A stretch of 64,000 nucleotides of DNA from Clostridiaceae bacterium. GTDB lineage: Bacteria > Bacillota > Clostridia > Lachnospirales > Lachnospiraceae. Positions within the stretch are counted from its first letter, which is position 1; the number at the start of each line of letters is the position of its first letter. Made by a program: the position numbers and the translations under genes. This document shows, one piece after another, positions 51,545-59,558 of this stretch. The stretch is taken from assembly GCA_902362725.1 (NCBI GenBank), contig CABIXM010000003.1:175951-239950 (forward strand), in the 5' to 3' direction. Under the pieces are notes generated by a model. The model worked only from the letters and a program-made list of their open reading frames with translations, was not told where the DNA came from and searched no databases.

Positions 51545-52205
51545 AAAAACGGGCATTGCCATCGTAGCAGTGGGAGCAGCGCTGATCCTGTCGGCGCTGC
51601 TCCTTCTCCTGTATAACCGCTATGAGGACGCGCACGCCGGTCAGGAAGCCGAGAGCCTGCTGGCGAGCGTGGAAGCGGCTATCTCTGCGCAAGCCACGGA
51701 CACACCTGCTGCGACCGCACCAAACAGGCCGGACGCCTCGAAGATCCTTGCTCCAACGCCTCTTGACCCGGAAATGCCAGTGGTCGTGCTGGACGGCTAT
51801 GAATATGTGGGCTACGTGGAGATTCCGGCACTGGGGCTGAAGCTGCCGGTCATGTCCGAATGGGACTATACGAGGCTAAAAGTTGCACCCTGCCGCCAGT
51901 TCGGCTCCTCCCGCACGGATGATCTGGTGATCGCCGCGCACAACTATGAGAATCATTTCGGGCGGCTGAAGGAGCTGTCAGAGGGCGATACCGTTATTTT
52001 TACGGACATGGAGGGCGTTGTAAACACCTATTCCGTTAAGAAGATTGAAACGTTGAACCCGAACGAGGTAGATGCGGTGCAAAACAGCGGGTACGCCCTT
52101 GTGCTCTATACCTGCACCAAGGGCGGCAAGACGCGGGTGACGGTGTTCTGTGACCGGGTAAAGGTGATTACACCCTCTCCGTCTCCGACACAGGTGGAAA
52201 AATGA
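51537..52205 (+). CDS. Sortase dedicated to the fibre operon
   Basis: 222 residues. An N-terminal membrane helix (about 5-27) and a variable linker precede the sortase barrel. The catalytic residues are H135 (IAAHNY), C193 (LYTCT) and an arginine, R200 or R207 (TRVTVFCDR). The class is not certain; it is compact like class D or E enzymes and lacks the large insertion of class B. It cleaves the sorting signal of the protein encoded just upstream and links it to peptidoglycan. Its TGA overlaps the next ATG. Confidence 0.87.
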   Translation: MPKKTGIAIVAVGAALILSALLLLLYNRYEDAHAGQEAESLLASVEAAISAQATDTPAATAPNRPDASKILAPTPLDPEMPVVVLDGYEYVGYVEIPALGLKLPVMSEWDYTRLKVAPCRQFGSSRTDDLVIAAHNYENHFGRLKELSEGDTVIFTDMEGVVNTYSVKKIETLNPNEVDAVQNSGYALVLYTCTKGGKTRVTVFCDRVKVITPSPSPTQVEK

Positions 52206-52492
52206 GGCTAGAAATGACAAACAACAAGAACAGTGGAACGCGCTGCGGCTGCGACCTCTCCGATGATATTTGCAGCGAAGAGATGGAGCGCTGTGTACTG
52301 TGCTGGCGATTGACCGACGTACCCGAGACCAGGCCGGTCTCCCAACGTAACGGATATATTGAAGGGGCGGGTCAACTTTGCAAAAGTTGCTACTGCACAC
52401 TTTTGCCGGGTAGTTTTTTGTCCCCCCCAGTTATTTATAAAATAGGTCTTGACAAAAATCCGATTTCCCATATAATTATCAATGGTAATTAA
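52202..52492 (+). CDS. Small Cys-rich protein, 3' end doubtful
   Basis: 96 residues from ATG 52202, coupled to the sortase by ATGA. The first 65 residues carry several cysteines (CGCDLSDDIC, ERCVLCW, LCKSCYC), suggesting a zinc ribbon. The last 30 residues read through a hairpin with a T-tract and into the MarR promoter, so the natural end of the gene has probably been lost at the right border of the accessory segment. Function unknown. Confidence 0.45.
   Translation: MRLEMTNNKNSGTRCGCDLSDDICSEEMERCVLCWRLTDVPETRPVSQRNGYIEGAGQLCKSCYCTLLPGSFLSPPVIYKIGLDKNPISHIIINGN
52380..52419 (+). terminator. Possible terminator at the end of the fibre operon
   Basis: GCAAAAGT (52380-52387) pairs with ACTTTTGC (52399-52406); six T follow at 52414-52419 after a short gap. 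It lies inside the 96-residue frame. Confidence 0.4.
52449..52476 (+). promoter_or_regulatory. Promoter of the marR-MATE operon
   Basis: Consensus TTGACA (52449-52454), 16-base spacer, consensus TATAAT (52471-52476). One of the best promoters in the window. Confidence 0.85.
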
Positions 52493-52504
52493 CTTTGGTA
52501 ATTA
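52473..52504. promoter_or_regulatory. Candidate MarR operator
   Basis: TAATTATC (52473-52480) and GGTAATTA (52484-52491) form an imperfect palindrome over the -10 box and start site, and GGTAATTA is repeated at 52497-52504. The position fits self-repression by the MarR protein encoded 20 bases further on. Confidence 0.6.
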
Positions 52505-52523
52505 TATAAAAGGAGATATATAG

Positions 52524-52979
52524 ATGAATCAGCGATTAGTTAAGCAGATGTTTGATGCCTGCTATATGGCGAAGCGAACCCGGGATCTGCTTCCCCCACT
52601 GCCGGAGGGCGTACAGCCGTCCTATATTCATTACCTGGATTGCATGCAGGAACTGGAAGAAAAAGGAAAACAGGTCCGGATTTCCGATCTCAGTGAATTC
52701 CTGAATATTCCGAGACCCGGCGTGACCCGCACGGTCAAGGAGATGGAAGCAAAGGGCTATCTTCAGAAAATGGCTTCGCCGGACGACGGTCGGGTGACCT
52801 TCCTTACTGCCACGGAAAAGGGGAGAAAGCTACATCAGAAATACGACGAGGAATATTTCAACGGCCTGCTTCCATATTTTGACAGCATTTCCGAGGAGGA
52901 GGCCGAAACGATGATTGCGACCATCGAAAAGTTTTATCAGATTATGAGTGGGAGGAGAGCGACCTATGACAAACGATAA
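52524..52979 (+). CDS. MarR family transcriptional regulator
   Basis: 151 residues with a winged helix at about 35-100: VRISDLSEFLNIPRPGVTRTVKEMEAKGYLQ and the wing DDGRVTFLTATEKGRKL. It dimerises and binds a palindrome such as that at 52473-52504. It overlaps the MATE gene by 14 bases, a common regulator-pump pairing in which a toxic ligand releases the repressor. AAGGAG precedes the ATG. Confidence 0.9.
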   Translation: MNQRLVKQMFDACYMAKRTRDLLPPLPEGVQPSYIHYLDCMQELEEKGKQVRISDLSEFLNIPRPGVTRTVKEMEAKGYLQKMASPDDGRVTFLTATEKGRKLHQKYDEEYFNGLLPYFDSISEEEAETMIATIEKFYQIMSGRRATYDKR

Positions 52980-54318
52980 AGCGGATTTTACCCAGGGAAA
53001 TATTTTAAAGAAGCTGGTAGCCTTTATGCTGCCGGTGCTTGGCGCACTGATACTGCAGGCGGCTTACGGCGCGGTGGATCTTTTGGTGGTGGGACACTTT
53101 GGTTCCACCTCGGGACTTTCCGCGGTTTCCACCGGCAGCCAGGTGCTGAATCTGGTGACCTTTGCGGTGACCCAGCTGGCTATGGGTATCACAGTGCTCA
53201 TTGCCCGGTATCTGGGTGAAAAAAGGCCCCGGTACATCGGACCGGTCATCGGCGGAGGCGCTGTGGTATTTGCGGTGATTTCTGTAGTGCTGTTCCTGAT
53301 TATGGTAGGATTGGCGCGGCCCATTGCGGTGCTAATGCAGGCGCCTGCGGAGGCAGTGAGTCTGACTGCATCCTATGTGCGGATCTGTGGAGCCGGCATT
53401 TTTTTCATCGTGGCTTACAATGTGCTGGCGGCCATTTTCCGGGGCTTAGGTGACAGTAGCTCCCCGCTTCTGTTTGTGCTGGTGGCCTGTGTCATCAATG
53501 TTGTCGGCGACCTGGTGCTGGTGGCAGGCCTTCATATGGACGCGGCGGGCGCGGCCATCGCAACCGTGGCGGCACAGGCCTGCAGCGTGGTATTTGCGGT
53601 GCTACTTCTGGTAAAGCGGGGATTGCCCTTTGACATCAAAAAAGAGGATTTTCGTTGGAATGCCCAGTGCCCGAGATTCCTGAAAATCGGACTTCCGCTG
53701 GCTTTTCAGGAGATTATGACCCAGTGTTCCTTCCTGGCCCTCTGCGCCTTTATCAATCGTCTGGGGCTAGAAGCTTCCTCCGGTTACGGCGTAGCATGTA
53801 AAATCGTCAATTTCGCCATGCTGGTACCTAGCGCCCTAATGCAGTCCATGGCCTCTTTTGTCTCCCAGAATGTGGGCGCAGGCAAGCACAAGCGTGCGAA
53901 ACAGTCCATGTTTACCGGCATGGGTGTGGGCCTGGCTGTAGGCTGCCTGGTCTTTTGCCTGGTATTTCTGCAGGGCGATACGCTCTCCGGTTTCTTTACC
54001 ACGGATACGGCAGTTATCGCCAGGGCTTACGATTATCTGAAGGGCTTTGCCCCGGAGACCCTGGGAACCGCAATCCTGTTCAGCATGATGGGCTATTTTA
54101 ACGGTAATAACAAAACGGTATTCGTCATGGCCCAGGGCATGATACAGACCCTTCTGGTCCGCCTGCCCCTGTCCTATTACATGAGCATTCAGCCGGACGC
54201 CAGCCTGACCCGGATCGGTCTCGCTGCGCCCATATCCACGGCGGTGGGAGTGCTGATATGCATGGGATTTTATCTGTATCTGAAAAAAACGGAGCAAAAA
54301 GTGAAAAACGCCTTTTGA
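52966..54318 (+). CDS. MATE family efflux transporter
   Basis: 450 residues with twelve membrane segments in two halves. Blocks typical of the family are GNILKKLVAFMLPVLGALILQAAYGAVDLLVVGHFG at the start (in part), STGSQVLNLV, and QNVGAGKHKRAKQSM in the second half. MATE proteins export cationic drugs and dyes using Na+ or H+. The ATG at 52966 follows GGAGGAGAG. A promoter for the next genes lies across its stop codon. Confidence 0.9.
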   Translation: MTNDKADFTQGNILKKLVAFMLPVLGALILQAAYGAVDLLVVGHFGSTSGLSAVSTGSQVLNLVTFAVTQLAMGITVLIARYLGEKRPRYIGPVIGGGAVVFAVISVVLFLIMVGLARPIAVLMQAPAEAVSLTASYVRICGAGIFFIVAYNVLAAIFRGLGDSSSPLLFVLVACVINVVGDLVLVAGLHMDAAGAAIATVAAQACSVVFAVLLLVKRGLPFDIKKEDFRWNAQCPRFLKIGLPLAFQEIMTQCSFLALCAFINRLGLEASSGYGVACKIVNFAMLVPSALMQSMASFVSQNVGAGKHKRAKQSMFTGMGVGLAVGCLVFCLVFLQGDTLSGFFTTDTAVIARAYDYLKGFAPETLGTAILFSMMGYFNGNNKTVFVMAQGMIQTLLVRLPLSYYMSIQPDASLTRIGLAAPISTAVGVLICMGFYLYLKKTEQKVKNAF

Positions 54319-54343
54319 TTTCGGCGGACAGATTGGTTATAAT
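54315..54343 (+). promoter_or_regulatory. Promoter downstream of MATE
   Basis: TTGATT (54315-54320), 17-base spacer, TATAAT (54338-54343), 34 bases before the next gene. Confidence 0.7.
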
Positions 54344-54376
54344 AAAGATATCAATCTGAGAAAAGGAGTCGGTATC

Positions 54377-54598
54377 ATGAAAGAGTACGAGATTTTAGTA
54401 GAAACAATAAACCCCTGTGGCGGAGCCACCCACGCGAAGAAAGAATTCATCGAAGCTGAGGCTGAGAGCCCGGAGAGCTATGTGCAGGAGCATGGCAGAT
54501 TTCCGGTTCTGGAAAGAATCGAGAATCCGAACGGAGACGTGACCATTGTTACCGGAGATGCCAAGGGATATCTGATCCGGTACACTTTTACGGAGTAA
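54377..54598 (+). CDS. Small conserved hypothetical protein, 73 residues
   Basis: A soluble acidic protein (MKEYEILVETINPCGG at the start) with predicted beta-alpha-beta character and no membrane helix. Family not recognised. AAAAGGAG precedes the start, the promoter upstream is good, and the DUF3786-like gene follows after 7 bases, so the two likely form an operon and may work together. Confidence 0.7.
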   Translation: MKEYEILVETINPCGGATHAKKEFIEAEAESPESYVQEHGRFPVLERIENPNGDVTIVTGDAKGYLIRYTFTE

Positions 54599-54605
54599 GA
54601 GTAAG

Positions 54606-55241
54606 ATGAAGCAAATGATGTCTAATTATGAAAAACAGGTAGATATTGGAAAAAGCTATTTCCTGAAATACGATCAGCAGTTACTGGCAGAAAAATTTCA
54701 TCTGGAAACAGATGAACAGTATCTGTACCTGACCTATATCGGTACGCGCTGCCGCATTGCGCGGAGCACAGGGACCATCTATGAGGAAACAGGCGGGGAA
54801 TATACGGAATGCCGTTCCTATGAGACGGTCATGACCATCTATGACATGCTCTGCCATGGAGATGGGAAGGAGCTTCCGCCTCTCAGTGGAAAATGGACGC
54901 TGGTGGCGAATTTCGCGGCGGCGGGAGCAAGCCCCAGTGCAGACGTTTCTTCACAGAAATACGCTGATTATTTTGCGGGAAAAACGGAAGTATTAAAACA
55001 GGCCTGCATCCGTCTGGGCGGACAGATACAGCCGCGGCTGGCAAGGGCGGATGTAACCGCCCGGATTCCTGCCTTTCCATTTTTCCCGGTATTACTCCAG
55101 TTCTGGGACGCCGATGATGAATTTCCGCCCCAGATCAAAATCATGTGGGATGATCAGACCATGCGGTATCTGAATTTTGAGACGACCTATTATTTACAGG
55201 GTGATTTGCTGGCGCGTCTGAAGGCGATTGCAGAGCAGTAA
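54606..55241 (+). CDS. DUF3786-like protein
   Basis: 211 residues, soluble. It resembles DUF3786 proteins of anaerobes: LAEKFHLETDEQYLYLTYIGTRCRI, FPVLLQFWDADDEFPPQIKIMWDDQTMRYLNFET (in blocks) and a final LARLKAIAEQ. Such proteins are often found near corrinoid or C1 metabolism genes; none is adjacent here. Function not established. It follows a 73-residue gene and converges with a minus-strand membrane protein gene, 24 bases between the two stops. Confidence 0.65.
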   Translation: MKQMMSNYEKQVDIGKSYFLKYDQQLLAEKFHLETDEQYLYLTYIGTRCRIARSTGTIYEETGGEYTECRSYETVMTIYDMLCHGDGKELPPLSGKWTLVANFAAAGASPSADVSSQKYADYFAGKTEVLKQACIRLGGQIQPRLARADVTARIPAFPFFPVLLQFWDADDEFPPQIKIMWDDQTMRYLNFETTYYLQGDLLARLKAIAEQ

Positions 55242-55265
55242 AAAACAACAGAAACAGATCAGATG

Positions 55266-55724
55266 TTATTTCTCCGGGAATAAGTTCCGGAAAATTAGCC
55301 GGATCAAGGGTCCGCAGTACATCAGCTGCCAGAAAAAGGCCGCCGGGAAATTCATGAAAGTGGTCTGCAGCCATACAGCGACAAACTGAGATCCGGCATT
55401 TTTAAACAGCAGGGTCGCAATCAGGCTCATAACCGGACACATAATACAGATAATCATGACAGAGATTGCTAAGGTGATAACGATGGGACGATCCTGCGGC
55501 GTTACCATGCGGAAGGCGAGCTTGTGAGCCAGGTTATCCACCACAAAGAACTCCAGGATAAAAGCTACCGGCCACATGATGACCATTTCATGAAAAGCCA
55601 TCAGAAAGATCTGATTGTTCATTCCACCGATGTTCAGGGAAATGTTGTAACAGATCATAGCATAGACCATAAGAAAGGCCATCATAAGAGTAAAGACTAC
55701 ATTTTGAAACTTTGTTTTTGGCAT
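55266..55724 (-). CDS. DUF2798 family membrane protein
   Basis: 152 residues with four membrane segments in two repeats (FTLMMAFLMVYAMICYN, MVIMWPVAFILEFFVV, ITLAISVMIICIMCPVMSLI, WLQTTFMNFPAAFFWQL), the DUF2798 layout. Function unknown; some members are drug-tolerance or pH-linked. The ATG at 55724 is preceded by AGGAGAAC on the minus strand, so the longer form beginning at 55769 is rejected. An inverted repeat at 55763-55804 in its upstream region may be an operator. Confidence 0.75.
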   Translation of the reverse strand: MPKTKFQNVVFTLMMAFLMVYAMICYNISLNIGGMNNQIFLMAFHEMVIMWPVAFILEFFVVDNLAHKLAFRMVTPQDRPIVITLAISVMIICIMCPVMSLIATLLFKNAGSQFVAVWLQTTFMNFPAAFFWQLMYCGPLIRLIFRNLFPEK

Positions 55725-55762
55725 AAAATTGTTCTCCTTTTTTGAAAAATGTGTACAAAAAA

Positions 55763-55804
55763 GACACATGTGTTGTTCGTTATCAAGAGCGATGCACTTG
55801 TGTC
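55763..55804. promoter_or_regulatory. Inverted repeat upstream of the DUF2798 gene
   Basis: GACACATGTG (55763-55772) and CACTTGTGTC (55795-55804), nine of ten positions paired. It lies between the DUF2798 start and the sigma-factor gene and could be a regulator binding site. Confidence 0.35.
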
Positions 55805-55895
55805 GTTTCCAATTTTATACCAGTTCTGATTTGTCTTATGAAATTGTCCGTCGCTTATTATACGGAAAAAGATAGCGAAAAGTCAAGAAATTTTT

Positions 55896-55934
55896 TTAGA
55901 TGCATGCGACCAAACCCTGCTCCCATGCATCTAA
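55896..55934. repeat. Inverted repeat upstream of the ECF sigma gene
   Basis: TTAGATGCATG (55896-55906) and CATGCATCTAA (55924-55934), 11 bp perfect, preceded by a run of seven T. It may be an operator or a leader hairpin of the sigma-factor transcript. Confidence 0.4.
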
Positions 55935-55984
55935 TTTGTGTAAAGCAAATGCAGTGCACAATCAAAGCCGGCGGGAAGGAACCT

Positions 55985-56461
55985 ATGAAAAAAGAAGAAC
56001 TGGGAGAATTGATCCTGGCGTCACAGGACGCCATGTACCATGTGGCGAAGACGCTTCTGTATAATGACGCGGACTGCGCCGACGCTATCCAGGAGGCCAT
56101 CGTGAAAGCATTTTCCAAAGTGGATACGCTGAAAAAAGACGCATACGGGAAAACCTGGCTCATGCGGATTCTGATCAACGAATGCTATGGTATCATGCGA
56201 CGGGAAAAGCGGGTGGTATCTCTGGAGGATTACCGACAGGAGGAGAAGGCGGAGGAGCGGAAGGATTATTCCGAGCTCTATGAGGCTATCTACAGACTGC
56301 CGGAAGAAATGCGCTTAAGCGTGACTCTCTATTATCTGGAGGGCTACGGCGTGCGGGAAATCGCCGCCATGACGGAGGCCACAGAAAGCGCTGTGAAGAA
56401 CCGGCTGGCCCGGGCAAGACAGAGGCTTCGAAAGGAACTGACCGGGCAGGCAGCGCAGTAA
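55985..56461 (+). CDS. ECF-type RNA polymerase sigma factor
   Basis: 158 residues with only regions 2 and 4, the ECF layout. Region 2 is around 12-75 (ADCADAIQEAIVKAFSKVDTL, TWLMRILINECYGIMRR) and region 4 around 105-155 (LYYLEGYGVREIAAMTEATESAVKNRLARARQRLRK, in part, an HTH). It resembles SigV/SigW-type factors. The ATG at 55985 follows GGAAGGA. The next gene, 42 bases on, encodes a membrane protein with a cytoplasmic start, a probable anti-sigma partner. Confidence 0.88.
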   Translation: MKKEELGELILASQDAMYHVAKTLLYNDADCADAIQEAIVKAFSKVDTLKKDAYGKTWLMRILINECYGIMRREKRVVSLEDYRQEEKAEERKDYSELYEAIYRLPEEMRLSVTLYYLEGYGVREIAAMTEATESAVKNRLARARQRLRKELTGQAAQ

Positions 56462-56503
56462 CGGGATCAAGGGGTATCAAAAAAGAAAAGGACGGAGCAG
56501 GGT

Positions 56504-57940
56504 ATGAAATTAGAAGATATAAAATATGATTTTCCGAATATGCCGGAGAACATGCGGCAGATGATCGAACAGGAAGTAGAAAGACAGCTGGCAAAACCGG
56601 ATATAAGCTCCAGAAACCGGAAAACTATCCGCCACATTCCGAAGAGACGGTTGGCCGTAGCCGTGGCAGCCGCCACACTGGCTCTTGGGACCACCGTATG
56701 CGCGGGCGTTCTCTATGGCCTGAAAAATAACCGGGTGGGGAACTATGCATACGAAACAAAGCAGGAGCGCCAGGACGGCGTGCAGGACGGCGCTGTGGCG
56801 TCTGCGGATTCGGAGCATTACGTGAAGGTACAGGCTTCCTATCTGCCTGACGGCATGGTACAGACGGAGGAAGGAAAATACAACTACCGGGACGGCCGGG
56901 GCGGCGTGACCATCGGCTGCTACTATATGGACACCGGAGACACCTCCTTTGAAAAGCTCAGCTATAACGTGACAGACAAGGAAGAGGTGAAGGTGAACGG
57001 TCGGGACGGCGTTTACCTGAAAACGGCGATGGACGCCTATAATCAGAGTCTGTATGTGACCTATCCGGAGGAGCACCTGGTGCTGGAAATGCTGGTAAGC
57101 TCTGATGTATCCAAAGAGGAAGCGATGAAAATCGCCCAGGGCGTGACCGTGACGCCCACCGAAGAAACAGCCGGAGACGATGTCATGCTCTGCTATAACT
57201 GGAGCCGTTATCTGGAGGCAGAAAAGGAAAACGCGCTGGCGGAGGAATCGGGCGATACCATGGATCTGAGCTTTTCCGCAAAGCTGCTGGAAAAAGCAAA
57301 GAGCGTCGGCACAGATATGAACATGGAACATAACGGTCTTACGAAGCTGCCGGGTCTGACCGCCAGGGTCACCGATGTGCAGGTGGCCGACAACCGGAGC
57401 ATCCTGCCCGAGGGTATGCTGGACGCGGACGCAGCCACTGCCTTTGACGAAAATGGCGATCTGAAGAGCAGCACTCTTTCTTATGTGAAGGCAGGAGACG
57501 GCGTCAACACCGTGGATCGGGTAGTAAAGACAGAAAAATCCGAGAATAAGCTGATTTACGTGACGGTCGAATATACCAATACAGGAAAGGAAACACTAAC
57601 AGATATCATGTACAACGGCGCGATCCGGCTTCTGGAGACCCAGGGGGATCGGACGAAAGAATGGCGCCGGGAGCTGGAGAAGCCTGCTGCAGGCGACGAA
57701 TGGGATTATGTCGTAGAGGAAGGACTAATGCTGACTGCGGAAGTTGGCGCCTATGACGTCCATGGCGGCGAGCGGGGCAACAATTACATCGACGCCCTGA
57801 AACCCGGCGAGACGGTTACGATACACGAGGCCTTTGTGGTTCCCGCAGACAGACAGGGAGAGATGTATCTAAACCTGGACAATACAGGGAACACGAAGAA
57901 CGCGCTGGAGAACGGCTGGATGGTGGATATCCGGAAGTAG
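56504..57940 (+). CDS. DUF4179-like membrane protein, probable anti-sigma factor
   Basis: 478 residues. The first 45 are cytoplasmic and charged (PNMPENMRQMIEQEVERQL), then one membrane helix (about 48-68, RLAVAVAAATLALGTTVCAG), then a large extracellular part. This layout and its place after an ECF sigma gene match DUF4179-type anti-sigma factors in Firmicutes. The external domain may sense envelope stress. No RsgI-type or zinc-binding motif is visible, so the mechanism is open. A terminator follows. Confidence 0.7.
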   Translation: MKLEDIKYDFPNMPENMRQMIEQEVERQLAKPDISSRNRKTIRHIPKRRLAVAVAAATLALGTTVCAGVLYGLKNNRVGNYAYETKQERQDGVQDGAVASADSEHYVKVQASYLPDGMVQTEEGKYNYRDGRGGVTIGCYYMDTGDTSFEKLSYNVTDKEEVKVNGRDGVYLKTAMDAYNQSLYVTYPEEHLVLEMLVSSDVSKEEAMKIAQGVTVTPTEETAGDDVMLCYNWSRYLEAEKENALAEESGDTMDLSFSAKLLEKAKSVGTDMNMEHNGLTKLPGLTARVTDVQVADNRSILPEGMLDADAATAFDENGDLKSSTLSYVKAGDGVNTVDRVVKTEKSENKLIYVTVEYTNTGKETLTDIMYNGAIRLLETQGDRTKEWRRELEKPAAGDEWDYVVEEGLMLTAEVGAYDVHGGERGNNYIDALKPGETVTIHEAFVVPADRQGEMYLNLDNTGNTKNALENGWMVDIRK

Positions 57941-57963
57941 GAGCAGAGGTTATAGTATAAGTG

Positions 57964-58010
57964 AAATGGCAATACAGAAGGCGGAAGCTTTTTGTATTGC
58001 CATTTTTGCG
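57964..58010 (+). terminator. Terminator of the sigma-factor operon
   Basis: Perfect 13-bp stem AAATGGCAATACA (57964-57976) / TGTATTGCCATTT (57993-58005), ending in a T-run. Confidence 0.85.
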
Positions 58011-58061
58011 CCCTTATTTTTAGAAGGCAAAATAAAAGAAGAGTTTGAGACGAATGTCACC

Positions 58062-58089
58062 TTGTGGAAGTGAGACTTTTGTTTATAAT
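58062..58089 (+). promoter_or_regulatory. Promoter of the LuxR-lipoprotein operon
   Basis: TTGTGG (58062-58067), 16-base spacer, TATAAT (58084-58089), 38 bases before the start codon. Confidence 0.65.
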
Positions 58090-58127
58090 AAAATTATCAG
58101 AGACAGATATAAACGGAGTGACAATAG

Positions 58128-59558
58128 ATGAAACTACAAAAGAAAGATGGAAATGTGCTCACACTTATGCTGGCGCTGGCCTTTTTCAATTTTATTTTTC
58201 TGGGAACCGAATATCAGTTCGATAATATGGCGGCTCTGGTTACAGAACCGGAGCAGGTGGTGACGGCCCAGGGCTATGTATTGGGAGCCAGCGTTCTGGG
58301 ATTTCTCCTTTATCCTGCGATGGCTTCCTATGGAAAAGTAAAGGAAAAACTTCGGCAGATTCTGGTATTTGCAGGAGCCCTGGCTGGTGTGATTTGTATT
58401 TTCGTGATCTGGCAGCATACCTCTTACAGGGCGATTGTGACGGCTGGCTGCCTTTGCTTCATTCTGATGGGAATGGCCGGGAGTGCAGTACACTACTGGC
58501 TGGCGCAGAGGGCGGAGCAGGAGCGGCTGGCCAGGACAGTCGGTATCTCCTATGCAGCCGGAATTTTTCTTCAGTTTTTGAATAACAACCTGGTGAAAAA
58601 CGATATGGTCGAATCGGTGGTTCTGGCTGTCTCCGTAGCCATCTTTTCGGTACTGCTTCTGAATGTGGAGGCCGGGGAACCGGAAATGGAAGAAATTCCC
58701 GGAGAAGCTGCGCCGGAGAACGCCGGAAGGGCGGGGCTCTGGCTGATTCTGGTCGTGGCGCTGATTACCTGCATTTTTTCTACACTGGATGCAGCAGTGA
58801 CACTGGTACACGTGGCAGGCGGAGGGGACGTGGGACAGTGGCCCCGGCTTCTTCTGGCAGGAAGCGGACTTCTGGCAGGTATCCTGTTTGACAGCCGGGA
58901 ACACCGGTATGTGAATCTTTTCATGTACTGTGTGACGGTGCTGTCGGTTCTTTGTATCGTCGTGCTGGAAAATGGAGGCTCCTTCCGGGCCGGACTGGCT
59001 GTGTTCTATCTGTCCGCCGGGTTCTTTGTGGTATTCTTTACAAGCAGCTTTATGCGGCTTTCTGCCCGGATGAAATGTCCAAGGCTCTGGGCGGGACTGG
59101 GCAGGGCCGTCAATAATATTTGCGCCTTTGGCACCGGCTCCCTGTCCCTGCTTCTTCTGAAGTCGGGAAGTCCGGTTGTAAAAGACAGTATTCTGCTTGG
59201 ATTGCTTGTATTGATTTCTATCTTGTTTTTTCTTTATTCCGGCGCGAGCCGTCCGGAAGAAATGAAAAAGGAAGCCGGTGAGAAGGAATCCGATCAGAGA
59301 AGCGAGGAGGAACGGCTGCGGAGCTTTGCCGACAGCTTTTCGCTGACGGAGCGGGAAAGAGAGGTGCTGGAGGTTTTGCTGGTATCAGATGAAAATGTCC
59401 AGGATATAGCAGAGGAACTGATGATATCCCGGGCGGCGCTGTACCGGCACCTTACCAGTCTCAATGAAAAGACGGGGACAAAATCCAGAATCGGATTGGT
59501 TCAGTTTTATTATCGATACGACAGGGGGATAAGAAATGAAAAGGAGACAGAGGATTAG
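58128..59558 (+). CDS. Membrane-bound LuxR family regulator
   Basis: 476 residues. The first 380 hold ten to twelve membrane helices in a transporter-like array (FFNFIFLGTEYQFDNMAALV at the start). After a charged linker (about 383-400) comes a LuxR/GerE HTH: SLTEREREVLEVLLVSDENVQDIAEELMISRAALYRHLTSL, in blocks. Regulators that join an MFS-like sensor to a LuxR domain are best known from Eggerthellaceae. It overlaps the first lipoprotein gene by 23 bases, so it may sense something linked to those lipoproteins. Confidence 0.82.
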   Translation: MKLQKKDGNVLTLMLALAFFNFIFLGTEYQFDNMAALVTEPEQVVTAQGYVLGASVLGFLLYPAMASYGKVKEKLRQILVFAGALAGVICIFVIWQHTSYRAIVTAGCLCFILMGMAGSAVHYWLAQRAEQERLARTVGISYAAGIFLQFLNNNLVKNDMVESVVLAVSVAIFSVLLLNVEAGEPEMEEIPGEAAPENAGRAGLWLILVVALITCIFSTLDAAVTLVHVAGGGDVGQWPRLLLAGSGLLAGILFDSREHRYVNLFMYCVTVLSVLCIVVLENGGSFRAGLAVFYLSAGFFVVFFTSSFMRLSARMKCPRLWAGLGRAVNNICAFGTGSLSLLLLKSGSPVVKDSILLGLLVLISILFFLYSGASRPEEMKKEAGEKESDQRSEEERLRSFADSFSLTEREREVLEVLLVSDENVQDIAEELMISRAALYRHLTSLNEKTGTKSRIGLVQFYYRYDRGIRNEKETED

